Source of the DNA: Rhodoblastus sp963713695
Lineage (GTDB): Bacteria > Pseudomonadota > Alphaproteobacteria > Rhizobiales > Beijerinckiaceae
Reading direction: 5' to 3'
DNA: 64,000 bases
NCBI GenBank assembly: GCA_963713695.1
Contig: CAVQMU010000006.1
Coordinates: 201,973 to 265,972, forward strand
Shown here piece after piece: positions 19,127-27,862 of this stretch (the stretch's first letter is position 1; every line of letters starts with the position of its first letter). The translations under genes and the position numbers were made by a program. The notes under the pieces are model-generated. The model was not told where the DNA came from. It saw nothing but the letters and a program-made list of their open reading frames with translations, and made no database searches.

Positions 19127-19642
19127 ATGCAGCTTGTCATCTTCGGCTGGGGCAATGTTTCGCGCGGCGATGATGGCGTCGGGCCCCTGCTGCTCTCGCG
19201 CATCGAAGAGGCGCGCTGGGCGGAAGCTGTCACCATCGAGGATTGGCAGCTCCAGCTGGAACATGCGCTCGATCTCGAAGGCGCCGAACTCGCGCTGTTC
19301 CTCGACGCCGGAACTGGCACGCCCGCGCCATTTTCCTTCCGCGAAATATTTCCGCGCGAGGGCATGACGCACACCAGCCACGCCCTGCCGCCGGAATCCG
19401 TGCTGGCGGTGTTCCGGAAAGTCACGGGCAAGACGCCGCCGCCAGCCTTCCTGCTCTGCGTGCGCGGCGAGAGTTTTGAGCTCGGCGACGACCTCAGCGA
19501 GGACGGCGCGGAGCGGCTCGAAATCGCCTGGGCCTTCCTTCAGCACCTTGACCAGGACCGAAGCCCCGAGGCCTGGCGCGGCGCGGCAGCCGCGCTGGCG
19601 GCCGAAACCGAAAGTCAGCCGGCAGACTCGGTAAAAAAATAA
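19127..19642 (+). CDS. hoxW: HoxW, hydrogenase maturation endopeptidase
   Basis: 171 residues of the HycI/HyaD-type protease family. The start IFGWGNVSRGDDGVGP gives the nickel-sensing GN-x3-GDDGxG motif, and the second conserved acidic residue is in ALFLDAGTG. It should cleave the HoxH tail after the nickel is inserted. It follows hoxH by 39 bases. No hyp genes for cofactor assembly are in the window, so these must lie elsewhere. Confidence 0.92.
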   Translation: MQLVIFGWGNVSRGDDGVGPLLLSRIEEARWAEAVTIEDWQLQLEHALDLEGAELALFLDAGTGTPAPFSFREIFPREGMTHTSHALPPESVLAVFRKVTGKTPPPAFLLCVRGESFELGDDLSEDGAERLEIAWAFLQHLDQDRSPEAWRGAAAALAAETESQPADSVKK

Positions 19643-19750
19643 CCACGGCCTTTCGCGCCCGGCAATTCATTATTCAAATTTAATCCGGGGAGACAATTCC
19701 CGTATCGATTCCTTACCCGCTTTTGAAGCAAAACATGGCCGCGGTCCATC

Positions 19751-19810
19751 TAAAGCATTTTCGAGCGAAGTGGATTCCGGTTCGCGTTAAGACCCGAAGG
19801 GCCGCGTTAG
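19751..19810 (+). repeat. 60-bp dispersed repeat, left copy
   Basis: This 60-base stretch begins TAAAGCATTTTCGAGCGAAG and contains GACCCGAAGGGCC. It recurs in inverted orientation at 20911-20970 with one mismatch (59 of 60 identical). Short elements starting AAAGCATTTTCGAGCGAAGTGGA are widespread in genomes of this order. The two copies bracket a small gene and an mgtC-like gene. Confidence 0.9.
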
Positions 19811-19833
19811 ATCGTTTGAAAAATGGTGCTCCA

Positions 19834-20067
19834 ATGGCCGTCGCCCTTCGTGCGGAAAAACCTCCTGAACGATTCCGCACTCTTTCCCATTCTCGTTTCC
19901 TTGTCGGACAAGATGAGCATGGCCACTGGATAGCCATGGATTCTGAGGGACGCGAAGGCGGCATGTTTGTCAGCCGCGAAGCCGCGTTGAAATTCGTGGC
20001 GATCGAAACCGGCAGGCGGCGTGGCGCGGCGCTGTTTTCGAAAACGCCCCTCGCGTTATGGAAATAA
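19834..20067 (+). CDS. Small uncharacterised protein
   Basis: 77 residues from the ATG at 19834, with FLVGQDEHGHWIAMD, GMFVSREAALKFV and a basic GRRRG segment. A pattern of HGHW, then GGxFVSRxAALxF, is familiar from small uncharacterised proteins of Hyphomicrobiales, but I cannot assign a function. The frame is open from 19723, and a longer start would translate the 60-bp repeat, so the shorter start is preferred although no clear ribosome-binding site is seen. Confidence 0.55.
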   Translation: MAVALRAEKPPERFRTLSHSRFLVGQDEHGHWIAMDSEGREGGMFVSREAALKFVAIETGRRRGAALFSKTPLALWK

Positions 20068-20160
20068 AAATCCGCCCCACATCCACAGGCGATGAAAAAA
20101 TAACCATTGCGCGCGACTTTCGCTGAACTGCGAATTCGCGGCAATGGAGTTTTATTTCAA

Positions 20161-20847
20161 ATGAGCGCGGCCTACTGGACCATTTCCCTGCAGCTTCTCG
20201 GCGCCCTCCTCGCCGGCGGATTGATCGGCGTCGAACGCAGTCGGCGCGGACGCATGGCGGGCCTGCGCGAACACGCGCTGGTCTGCCTCGGGACCGCGCA
20301 ATTGATGATGATCGGCGTCTATTCCTGGCAGAGCGTCGTTGTCGAACGTCCCTTCGATGGAACCTCCACCCATGTCATCCAGGGCGTGATGAGCGGCATC
20401 GGCTTTCTCGGGGCCGGCGGCATTCTCAAAGAGGGCTTTTCGGTGCGCGGCCTGACCACCGCCGCCTCGCTCTGGTGCACCGCGACCATCGGCATGATGA
20501 TCGGCCTGGGCTTTTACTTCCCCGCCGTCGCCACGACCATCCTGACATTGCTCGCCTTGACTTCCCTGCGCTGGTGCGAGCGCCTGTTGCGCAGCGAACA
20601 CGAGATGCAGCTGCATCTCCGGCAGAACCGCACCGAGGCGATGCACGAACCGGCGATAGTCGCCCTGCTGGCGAAGCACGGTTGCAAGGTGTCGACACTC
20701 AGCGCCCACGGCGCGGGAGAGGGAAAGTTTCTCGATTTTCGCGCCGTGCTCGCCACCGCCGACAGGAACGCCAGCCACGCCCTGATCGAGACCCTGGCCA
20801 ACGAGCCGCGCTTTCTGGAATTCGGCCTGAGCCCGCTGGGGGACTAG
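20161..20847 (+). CDS. MgtC/SapB-family inner-membrane protein
   Basis: 228 residues. The N-terminal half has about four membrane helices with the MgtC signatures GGLIGVERSRRGRMAGLREHA, GFLGAGGILKEG and GLTTAASLWCTATIG; the C-terminal half is an ACT-like cytoplasmic domain. Relatives help bacteria cope with low Mg2+ and can modulate the F-type ATPase, but the role here is unknown. The ATG at 20161 is preferred over an upstream TTG. The gene lies between inverted 60-bp repeats and ends in a large hairpin. Confidence 0.88.
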   Translation: MSAAYWTISLQLLGALLAGGLIGVERSRRGRMAGLREHALVCLGTAQLMMIGVYSWQSVVVERPFDGTSTHVIQGVMSGIGFLGAGGILKEGFSVRGLTTAASLWCTATIGMMIGLGFYFPAVATTILTLLALTSLRWCERLLRSEHEMQLHLRQNRTEAMHEPAIVALLAKHGCKVSTLSAHGAGEGKFLDFRAVLATADRNASHALIETLANEPRFLEFGLSPLGD

Positions 20848-20890
20848 AGCCTCTTCGGTGAACTCCGGTTCACCGAAGAGGCTCTAGTTT
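20844..20890 (+). terminator. 20-bp hairpin terminator after the mgtC-like gene
   Basis: Two perfectly complementary 20-base arms (20844-20863 and 20868-20887) surround a TCCG loop and are followed by TTTCTTGTTTT. The left arm includes the mgtC stop codon TAG. It will act as an intrinsic terminator, and its length suggests it may also be a dispersed palindromic element. Confidence 0.8.
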
Positions 20891-20910
20891 CTTGTTTTCA
20901 CGCATATTCG

Positions 20911-20970
20911 CTAACGCGGCCCTTCGGGTCTTAACGCGAACTGGAATCCACTTCGCTCGAAAATGCTTTA
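20911..20970 (-). repeat. 60-bp dispersed repeat, right (inverted) copy
   Basis: Reverse complement of 19751-19810 with a single mismatch (A for G at the GGATTCC(A/G)GTTCG position). It lies between the mgtC hairpin and the end of the minus-strand barrel gene. Together the two copies form a long inverted repeat around a cassette of about 1.2 kb. Confidence 0.9.
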
Positions 20971-20982
20971 TCGCCCGGCTGC

Positions 20983-21963
20983 CTAAAACTCGACGCCGAT
21001 GACCAGACGCGCGCGCTGGCGGGCTATGTCCGACTGGTTGTAGAGCGCAAGGGTATTGGCGGAGGCGTCGGCAGGGCGGCCGCCGATCTGCGACGACCAC
21101 GCTGCCGCGAGAAACATTTTCGGCGTGATCTGTATGTTGAAGGTCGGGCCGAGATAGGCGCCGGCCCCCGTCCGATTGGCGAAGCCAAGCGAATTATAGA
21201 CCTCGTAATGCTCGATCTCGCCGCCGATTGCGATTTTCGGCGTTATTCTATAGGTCAACGCGCCGCTCGCGCCGAACAGGGCGTACTGGCTGATGCCCGA
21301 CCCCACTTCATTGTCGACTTCCGGCGAAAAGACCAGATTGGCGCCCACATAAAGCTTTTTGTCGATCAGTTCGGAGTTGAGATAGACGCGCGTCGCCGCC
21401 AGGAAATTGCGTGAATGGGCGCCGATGACGGGATCGATCCGATCGAATTCCGGTTCAATGGAAACCGCGAGGCCAAAGGGCGCATCGACGCCCCGCCGCA
21501 GGAAAATATATTTCGGTGCGACGGAAACCCCGGAAAAAGTCGTCTGGCTGAGGTTCGACAGGCCAGGAACATTGCTCATCGTCTGTGCGACGCCGTGCAG
21601 GTTCAACTCGTAACCGAATTGGTTCGTCGCCGCCCCTTCGTAGGTCGCCTCCTGCTCGACGGCGCCGTAGCGCCCGCCTCCCTGCTTGCCGATTCCCGCC
21701 GAAGTCGTGAATTCCGCCTCGCGGCCGCCGGCCTCGCCGACGTCGGATCCCTCGGTGAAGCCGAATATATGCTTGGTCTCGAACTCGTCGGCCGAGCCTT
21801 CCTCGCCTTCGAGCGCCGAGGGCGTTTCCCTGGCAAGTTTCGATTCGGAGGAATCATGAGCGCGGGCGGCGCCGACGCCGACCAGCAGCCAGACGACCGC
21901 GGAGGCCCGCAGCATAGTGCCGAAATAGCTGCTGCGAGTCCCGACCAAACCGTGTTTCCCCAT
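20983..21963 (-). CDS. Exported outer-membrane beta-barrel protein of unknown function
   Basis: 326 residues with a signal peptide (hydrophobic core VVWLLVGVG, cleavage near AARA/HDSS), an acidic linker, then alternating polar/hydrophobic strands ending in the aromatic C-terminal strand RLVIGVEF, as in outer-membrane proteins. The pattern resembles transporter-like barrels of the MetA/phenol-degradation type seen next to metal genes. A His follows the predicted cleavage site. An in-frame ATG at 21915 would give a shorter signal peptide. The gene stands alone. Confidence 0.6.
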   Translation of the reverse strand: MGKHGLVGTRSSYFGTMLRASAVVWLLVGVGAARAHDSSESKLARETPSALEGEEGSADEFETKHIFGFTEGSDVGEAGGREAEFTTSAGIGKQGGGRYGAVEQEATYEGAATNQFGYELNLHGVAQTMSNVPGLSNLSQTTFSGVSVAPKYIFLRRGVDAPFGLAVSIEPEFDRIDPVIGAHSRNFLAATRVYLNSELIDKKLYVGANLVFSPEVDNEVGSGISQYALFGASGALTYRITPKIAIGGEIEHYEVYNSLGFANRTGAGAYLGPTFNIQITPKMFLAAAWSSQIGGRPADASANTLALYNQSDIARQRARLVIGVEF

Positions 21964-22110
21964 TCATGAAGCCCCGCATCCTTAACACGGTCGCGAAGCT
22001 TGTCGCAAAGGAGTTTCGCCATTGGAACTTGCCCGAAGCCATCGCTCTCAAGTTCACATCTCGTTCATCCGCGCCGCCTAGATTGACCTTCCCCAATAGG
22101 AGGAACGCAA

Positions 22111-22338
22111 ATGAAGTCTGCAGCCAAGAAAATCCTTCTCGCCGCCGCCCTGATCGGCGCGACTTTGGCCGGCGCCGAACAGGCTGGCGCCATGCCGCTC
22201 GCGAGTGTCTCAGGCGTGTCGCAGTCCGCCCCGATCGAGCATGTTGGCTGGCGCTGCGGACCGGGCTGGCACGCCAATCCCTGGGGCCGTTGCGTTCCCA
22301 ATCGTGGCGGCTGGGGCCCGCGCCGCCGCCGCTGGTGA
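22111..22338 (+). CDS. Small secreted protein with GCG/CRPN-type motif
   Basis: 75 residues: signal peptide (KKILLAAALIGATLAGAEQAGA), a Ser/Val spacer, then WRCGPGWHANPWGRCVPN and a Gly/Arg-rich tail. The C-G-P-G-W-H ... G-R-C-x-P-N core matches short secreted proteins of alphaproteobacteria described by their GCG and CRPN motifs. The function is unknown; two cysteines could form a disulphide. AGGAGG sits at a good distance before the ATG, and a terminator follows. Confidence 0.65.
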   Translation: MKSAAKKILLAAALIGATLAGAEQAGAMPLASVSGVSQSAPIEHVGWRCGPGWHANPWGRCVPNRGGWGPRRRRW

Positions 22339-22381
22339 TCATGCATTGCTGATCCTCTCGCCCCTGGCGTGAAGGAAGAGA

Positions 22382-22414
22382 GAGCCGGCGTCGACCCCGC
22401 GACGCCGGCTTTTT
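22382..22414 (+). terminator. Intrinsic terminator after the small secreted protein gene
   Basis: GCCGGCGTC and GACGCCGGC form a 9-bp stem with the loop GACCCCGC, followed by TTTTT. It terminates plus-strand transcription and touches the 3' end of the convergent oxidoreductase gene. Confidence 0.9.
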
Positions 22415-23655
22415 CATGCGAAGCGCTCGATCCCGAAAGGCTTCGGATCGGCGAAGGGCGTTTCGCCTGTCATCATTTCCGCCAGCAGGCGGCCGGAGAC
22501 GGCGGCAAGCGTCAGCCCGTGGTGCTGATGGCCGAAATTGAACCACAGCCCCTTGTGGCGCGGCGCCGAGCCGATCACCGGCAGCATGTCAGGCAAGCAG
22601 GGCCGGCAGCCCATCCAGGGTTTCGGGTCGAGCCGCCCCGCCAGCGGGAACAATTTTTTCGCCCAAACCTCGCTGGCGTCGATCTGCGTATAATCGGGAG
22701 CGGCGTCACGGCGGGCGAATTCCGCCCCGGTCGTCAATCGGATCCCCCTGGCCATGGGCGCCAGCAAAAAGCCATTGTCGGCGTCGAGCGCGGGATGGGC
22801 GAGCGAGGCGCCCTCGGCGGGCGCGAAATGCATGTGATAGCCGCGCTTGACCGCCAAGGGCGCGCGATAGCCGAGCGGGACGAGCGCCAGGTCCGACCAG
22901 GGGCCGAGGCAGATGACGACCTCGCGCGCCAGCACGGGCCCTTGCTCCGTCTCGACGCCGTAGCCTTCGAACGCAGGCCGCAACGTCCCCGCATCACCGT
23001 GCAAAAAAATCCCGCCACGCTGCTCGAACAGTTTTTCGTAAGCCCTCGTCAGGGCGAGCGGATCGGAAAGCGAAGCGGGGTCAAGATAGTGAACGGCGCC
23101 ATACACGCCGCTCAGGCAAGGCTCTACCTTGTTCAGCGCGGCGGAATCGTAAAAGGCGGTCTTGAGCCCGAAAGGCTCGATCCTCTTCGCCGCCTCGCGC
23201 CCCGCTGCAAAAGTCTTTTCGCTGCGGAAAAGCTTGAGCCAGCCGGTTTTCCGCAGCAGCCCCGGCACGCCGGCCTCGGCCATCAGCCTTTCGTGCTCGC
23301 TCAGGCAGGCCTCGACCAGCGGCAGCGCGGCCATCGCGTGCGCGTAAGCCCGCTGCGGTTCGCTCTCCCACCAGTAACGGGCGAGCCAGGGCGCGAAATG
23401 CGGCAGGTCGGCGAGCTGGTAACGCGCTTCATTGGCGCTGTTGAAGGCGTATTTCGCCAGCGCAGAAAAATCGCGCGGGAAAAGATAGGGAAAGACGGAG
23501 GCGCGTTCGATCAGCCCGGCATTGCCGTAGGATGTCTCCTCGCCGGGCCCGCGCCGGTCGATCAGCAGGACGCTCCGGCCTCGCGCCTGGATTTGCAAGG
23601 CCGTGGCCGTTCCGACAATGCCGGCGCCTAGAACAGCCACGTCCGTCTTCCGCAT
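22414..23655 (-). CDS. dadA: FAD-dependent D-amino-acid dehydrogenase-like oxidoreductase
   Basis: 413 residues starting MRKTDVAVLGAGIVGTATAL; GAGGGG precedes this ATG, and the frame open for 56 codons upstream is not needed. The Rossmann GxGxxG motif for FAD, the later TSYGNAG, and the C-terminal GLWFNFGHQHHGLTLAAVSG are typical of DadA-type enzymes that oxidise D-amino acids to keto acids and pass electrons to the membrane quinone pool. The substrate cannot be read from the sequence. There is no alanine racemase neighbour. Confidence 0.8.
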   Translation of the reverse strand: MRKTDVAVLGAGIVGTATALQIQARGRSVLLIDRRGPGEETSYGNAGLIERASVFPYLFPRDFSALAKYAFNSANEARYQLADLPHFAPWLARYWWESEPQRAYAHAMAALPLVEACLSEHERLMAEAGVPGLLRKTGWLKLFRSEKTFAAGREAAKRIEPFGLKTAFYDSAALNKVEPCLSGVYGAVHYLDPASLSDPLALTRAYEKLFEQRGGIFLHGDAGTLRPAFEGYGVETEQGPVLAREVVICLGPWSDLALVPLGYRAPLAVKRGYHMHFAPAEGASLAHPALDADNGFLLAPMARGIRLTTGAEFARRDAAPDYTQIDASEVWAKKLFPLAGRLDPKPWMGCRPCLPDMLPVIGSAPRHKGLWFNFGHQHHGLTLAAVSGRLLAEMMTGETPFADPKPFGIERFA

Positions 23656-23774
23656 TTCGCATCCCCTCGGCCGAGCAAGCCCTGCAACTTGGGCGCCAGC
23701 CTTGCCTTCATATGGACGCGGGGACTGCGATCCTGTAGGACCGGGTCTAGACTTTTCTCCCTGGAAACTGGCCC

Positions 23775-24488
23775 ATGCGCCCGCTGAAAATCGCTCCCTC
23801 CATCCTTTCCGCCGACTTTTCAAAGCTCGGCGAGGAAATCCGCGCCATTGTCGCGGCCGGCGCCGATGTCGTGCATGTCGACGTCATGGATGGGCATTTT
23901 GTGCCCAACATCACCATCGGCCCAGATGTGGTGAAGGCCTTGCGCGGCACAACCGACAAGATCTTCGACGTGCATCTGATGATCTCGCCGGCCGATCCCT
24001 ATCTGGAGGCCTTCGCAAAAGCCGGCGCCGACATCATCACTGTCCACGCCGAGGCCGGCCCGCATCTGCACCGCTCTCTCCAGGCGATCCGCGCCCTGGG
24101 CAAAAAAGCCGGCGTATCCCTCAATCCCGCAACGCCGGAAAACGTGCTCGACTATGTGCTCGACGATATCGACCTGATCCTCGTCATGACCGTCAATCCG
24201 GGTTTCGGCGGCCAGAAATTCATTCCGTCGGGTCTTGAAAAACTGCGCCGGATCAAAGCGATGATCGGCGATCGTCCTATTGATCTCGAAGTCGACGGCG
24301 GCGTCACCCCGGAGAACGCCATGGACATTGTCGCCGCCGGCGCCAACTGGCTGGTCGCAGGCTCCGCCGTGTTCAAGGGCGGCCCGGATCACTACAGGAA
24401 GAATATCGACGCTATCCGCCTGTCCGCGCAGCTTGCGCGGGGGAAGTGGCGTAGCCGCCAGGCTGCTGCTTCCCTTCTCACCACATGA
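23775..24488 (+). CDS. rpe: Ribulose-phosphate 3-epimerase
   Basis: 237 residues with the signatures IAPSILSADF, VHVDVMDGHFVPNITIG, HLMI, NPGFGGQKFI, EVDGGV and a phosphate-binding GSAVF near the end. It interconverts ribulose 5-phosphate and xylulose 5-phosphate. The last 15 residues (SRQAAASLLTT region) extend beyond the usual end. It is followed after 24 bases by purB. Confidence 0.96.
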   Translation: MRPLKIAPSILSADFSKLGEEIRAIVAAGADVVHVDVMDGHFVPNITIGPDVVKALRGTTDKIFDVHLMISPADPYLEAFAKAGADIITVHAEAGPHLHRSLQAIRALGKKAGVSLNPATPENVLDYVLDDIDLILVMTVNPGFGGQKFIPSGLEKLRRIKAMIGDRPIDLEVDGGVTPENAMDIVAAGANWLVAGSAVFKGGPDHYRKNIDAIRLSAQLARGKWRSRQAAASLLTT

Positions 24489-24512
24489 CCGACACGTTCT
24501 GAAAGAGACCCT

Positions 24513-25822
24513 ATGATCCCCCGCTATTCCCGTCCCGAAATGGTTTCCATCTGGGAGCCGCAGACCCGTTTCAAGATCTGGTTCGAGATCGAGGCCCATG
24601 CCTGCGACGCCCTCGCCGAAATCGGCGTCATTCCCAAGGAGAGCGCCAAGAATATCTGGGAAAAGGCCGGCAAGGTCACGTTCGACGTCGATCGCATCGA
24701 CGAGATCGAGCGCGTGACCAAGCATGACGTCATCGCCTTCCTGACCCATCTCGCCGAGTTCATCGGGCCGGATTCGCGCTTCGTCCACCAGGGCATGACC
24801 TCGTCGGACGTGCTCGACACCTGCCTGTCGGTACAGATGACCCGCGCCGCCGACATTCTCATCGCCGATGTCGACGCCTTGCTGGCCGCGATCAAGCGCC
24901 GAGCCTTCGAGCACAAGCTGACTCCGACCATCGGCCGCTCGCACGGCATCCATGCGGAACCCGTCACTTTCGGTTTGAAATTGGCCGAGGCCTATGCCGA
25001 ATTCACCCGCTGCCGTTCGCGGCTGGTGGATGCCCGCGAGGAAATCGCCACCTGCGCCATATCAGGCGCGGTCGGCACTTTCGCCAATATCGACCCGCGC
25101 GTCGAAGAGCATGTCGCGGCAAAGATGGGGCTGAAGCCGGAGCCGGTCTCGACCCAGGTCATCCCGCGCGACCGCCACGCCATGTTCTTCGCCACGCTTG
25201 GCGTCGTCGCCTCCTGCATCGAGCGGCTCGCCATCGAAATCCGCCACCTGCAGCGCACGGAAGTGCTGGAAGCCGAGGAATTCTTCTCGGAGGGCCAGAA
25301 GGGCTCCTCCGCCATGCCGCACAAGCGCAATCCCGTCCTGACCGAAAACCTCACGGGACTCGCGCGCCTCGTGCGCGGCATGGCGATCCCGGCGCATGGA
25401 GAATGTGGCGCTGTGGCACGAGCGCGACATTTCGCATTCCTCCGTCGAGCGCATGATCGGCCCCGACGCCACGGTGACGCTCGATTTCGCGCTGGCGCGC
25501 CTGACCAATGTCATCGACAAGCTGCTGGTCTATCCGCAGAACATGCAGAAGAATCTCGACCTGCTCGGCGGCCTCGTCCATTCGCAGCGCGTGCTGCTGG
25601 CGCTGACGCAAAAGGGCGCCTCGCGCGAGGACGCCTATAAATTCGTGCAGCGCAACGCCATGCCGGTCTGGCGCGGCGAAGGCGACTTCCTCGACCTTCT
25701 CGAAGAAGGATCCGGACGTCAAGCAGCTGATGAGCGATGCCGAACTCGAAGAAAAATTCGACCTCGGCTACCACCTCAAGCACGTCGACACGATTTTTGC
25801 GCGCGTCTTCGGCTCCGCCTGA
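24513..25822 (+). CDS. purB: Adenylosuccinate lyase, interrupted by two single-base insertions
   Basis: Three consecutive frames together give a full PurB of about 435 residues: MIPRYSRPEMVSIWEP, TSSDVLDTC, GRSHGIHAEP, and the signature GSSAMPHKRNP, then MENVALWHERDISHSSVER and FDLGYHLKHVDTIFARVFGSA. The first frame is left near 25392-25395 (GCGCATG where GCCATG is expected), and the second near 25702 (CTCGAAGAAG where CTCAAGAAG is expected). Each is one extra base. PurB catalyses two steps of purine synthesis and is normally essential, so these are probably sequence errors. The stop is at 25820-25822. Confidence 0.9.
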
Positions 25823-25876
25823 TCGAGGCGTTGAACAGGGCGATTCCGGTTTTTGCCGGGATCGCCCAGGACGACA

Positions 25877-26428
25877 TCAGGCCGCGACGGACAGCACCCG
25901 CTCCGACTGGATGCGATGGCCGCGGTTCATCAGTGCGTCCGAAAACCGGCCGGTTCGGTCGACGCGCCCGCAGGTCAATATTCCCGCCTTGAACTGGTCG
26001 AAGCTCTCCTTGACGCTGCTGACCGCGAAATCGAGCGAATGAATCGCCCTGTCGCGGTTGGTCTCGTCGGCGGCTTCTGCAAGCCTGAGCATGTCGAAGG
26101 CGGTCGCGGTCGCATGGACGCAACCGTTCAATTGCGGACCGAGCGCCGGGAAGTAGATTCCGACCAGGATTTTCAGATCGACGATATGGCGGTTGATCGC
26201 CGCAATGTCGCGCGAATTGTTCTGGTTGACGACAGTTCGGCTCATCTCGTAATGCGCGCGGAAATAGTTGCACAGGTCGAGATAGGTCTCCTCGGCCTTG
26301 TGATAGAGTTCTTCGGATTTTTTGCTTCGCAGCCACAAGCGTTCCCTCGAAATGCTTATGGCGTAAGTGACCAATGCGGAGCTGGCCACGACGAGTATTC
26401 CCAGTAGAAAGATCGAAGCGAGATTCAT
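25877..26428 (-). CDS. Membrane-anchored protein of unknown function
   Basis: 183 residues: an N-terminal membrane helix (IFLLGILVVASSALVTYAI) followed by a helical, probably coiled cytoplasmic part with KKSEELYHKAEETYLDLCNY and regularly spaced charged residues. No family recognised. It is convergent with purB and stands alone. The composition is less GC-biased than its neighbours. Confidence 0.55.
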   Translation of the reverse strand: MNLASIFLLGILVVASSALVTYAISISRERLWLRSKKSEELYHKAEETYLDLCNYFRAHYEMSRTVVNQNNSRDIAAINRHIVDLKILVGIYFPALGPQLNGCVHATATAFDMLRLAEAADETNRDRAIHSLDFAVSSVKESFDQFKAGILTCGRVDRTGRFSDALMNRGHRIQSERVLSVAA

Positions 26429-26803
26429 TGGACGCCCCTAAGCGGATGAGTACAAGTAATTTCAACGAACTAATATAAACAAGCGTTAATGCTTAATTTT
26501 CACCAAGAACATGGTTAATAATGCGTATCAGTGCTGCTTACGTGCGTAAGCTAAACCAACACTCGCTTGCTTTTACACGTTAATAGTTGTGGCATCTTGA
26601 TCTTGGCTGCAGGTTTTCTTTATCGCCCCAAGCCGCCGGGCGATACGCGGCAAAACAGCGCGAAATTCCGCTGGAAAGCCGAAAACGGAAACTCCGGGAG
26701 TTAACGACGCCACGCGCCAAGGTTCAGCTCACGTTCATCCGCCGGGCTGATACTGCCCAAATCCGGCGCCGATTTTTCTCATGGCCGGAACATGGAGTAG
26801 CCA
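26429..26803. other. AT-rich intergenic region with an inverted repeat
   Basis: These 375 bases lie between divergent genes. The first 160 are AT-rich and contain a perfect 7-bp inverted repeat, GCTTACG/CGTAAGC (26536-26551), suitable as an operator. The last part leads to GGAGTAG, the ribosome-binding site of the His-rich peptide gene. No other gene is evident. Confidence 0.4.
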
Positions 26804-26938
26804 ATGCTCAAGTCTCTTCTCGCCGCCGCCATGCTCGTGGCCACGCTGGCCGCATCCGTCGCCCCCGCCTCGGCCTGGGGCTATCACCACCGTCATCATG
26901 GCTGCTGGCATTGCGGCCACCATCACCATCACAGGTGA
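26804..26938 (+). CDS. Exported 44-residue His-rich peptide
   Basis: The ORF encodes a signal peptide (MLKSLLAAAMLVATLAASVA, cleavage near PASA/WG) and a mature part of about 20 residues: WGYHHRHHGCWHCGHHHHHR. Ten histidines and a CWHC pair in such a short peptide point to binding of Ni, Cu or Zn in the periplasm. GGAGTAG lies a few bases before the ATG. I know no named family for it. A hairpin follows at 26952-26974. Confidence 0.6.
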   Translation: MLKSLLAAAMLVATLAASVAPASAWGYHHRHHGCWHCGHHHHHR

Positions 26939-26951
26939 TAGCGACACGATG

Positions 26952-26974
26952 CGGCGGCGAACGTTTCGCCGCCG
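26952..26974. terminator. Hairpin between convergent genes
   Basis: CGGCGGCGAA and TTCGCCGCCG pair perfectly over ten bases around CGT. It lies 13 bases after the His-rich peptide gene and 19 bases beyond the kdsA stop. There is no T-tract, so termination is plausible but unproven. Confidence 0.45.
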
Positions 26975-26993
26975 TATGCAACTCGGGGCGCGG

Positions 26994-27851
26994 TTAATGC
27001 CCCTTGGCTAGCCGGTCGAAGGCCATCAGCCGGGCGAGCAGGTCTTCCATTTCGGCGAGAGGAACCATGTTCGGCCCATCTGAAAAGGCCTCGTCCGGCC
27101 GGTCATGCGTCTCGATGAAAAGACCGGCGACCCCGACCGCAATGGCCGCGCGCGCCAGGACGGGGACGAATTCGCGCTGGCCGCCGGAGGCCGTTCCCTG
27201 CCCGCCCGGTTGCTGCACGGAATGGGTGGCGTCGAAAATCACGGGAGCGCCGATCTGGTCCGCCATGATCGGCAGGCCGCGAAAATCGGTGACCAGCGTA
27301 TTATAGCCGAAGGATGCGCCGCGTTCGGTCACCATGACCCTCGCGTTGCCCGCATCGACGATCTTCGCCGCCACATTCTTCATGTCCCAGGGCGCCAGAA
27401 ACTGCCCCTTCTTGACGTTGACCGGCTTGCCGGTCGCCGCGGCCGCCAGCAGCAGGTCCGTCTGGCGGCAAAGAAAGGCCGGTATCTGCAAGAGGTCGAC
27501 GGTATCGGCGACGACCGCGCAATGCTCTTTCTCATGCACGTCGGTGACTACGGGCAGACCGAATTTTTCCTTGATCTCGCGAAAGATTTTCAGCGCCGCA
27601 TCAAGGCCGATGCCGCGCCGCCCGGCGGCCGAGGTGCGATTGGCCTTGTCGAATGAGGATTTGTAGACGAGGCCGATGCCGAGCTTTTCGCAGAGAGCGC
27701 CGAGTTTTTCCGCCATGAACAGCGCATGATCGCGGCTTTCCATGGCGCAGGGGCCGGCGATCAGGGCGAACGGCAGATCATTGCCGAAACGCGCGGCGCG
27801 CGCGCCCTCGCCGACCGTCACCACTCCATCCGCCTTGCGCGCTTCCGACAT
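26994..27851 (-). CDS. kdsA: 3-deoxy-D-manno-octulosonate 8-phosphate synthase
   Basis: 285 residues. Signatures include IAGPCAMESRDHAL, YKSSFDKANRTS, VTDVHE, LQIPAFLCRQTDLL, KKGQFLAPWDM, and FDATHSVQQPGG. It condenses phosphoenolpyruvate with arabinose 5-phosphate for lipopolysaccharide KDO. The ATG at 27851 has GAAGGGA six bases upstream; an ATG five codons earlier overlaps the preceding gene's stop. In many Hyphomicrobiales kdsA directly follows pyrG, but here the two are 6.4 kb apart. Confidence 0.96.
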   Translation of the reverse strand: MSEARKADGVVTVGEGARAARFGNDLPFALIAGPCAMESRDHALFMAEKLGALCEKLGIGLVYKSSFDKANRTSAAGRRGIGLDAALKIFREIKEKFGLPVVTDVHEKEHCAVVADTVDLLQIPAFLCRQTDLLLAAAATGKPVNVKKGQFLAPWDMKNVAAKIVDAGNARVMVTERGASFGYNTLVTDFRGLPIMADQIGAPVIFDATHSVQQPGGQGTASGGQREFVPVLARAAIAVGVAGLFIETHDRPDEAFSDGPNMVPLAEMEDLLARLMAFDRLAKGH

Positions 27852-27862
27852 GCAGTTTCCCT

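Noticed and set aside
19723..19833. A longer N terminus for the small gene before mgtC
   Set aside because: It would translate the dispersed 60-bp repeat, which recurs elsewhere as non-coding DNA.
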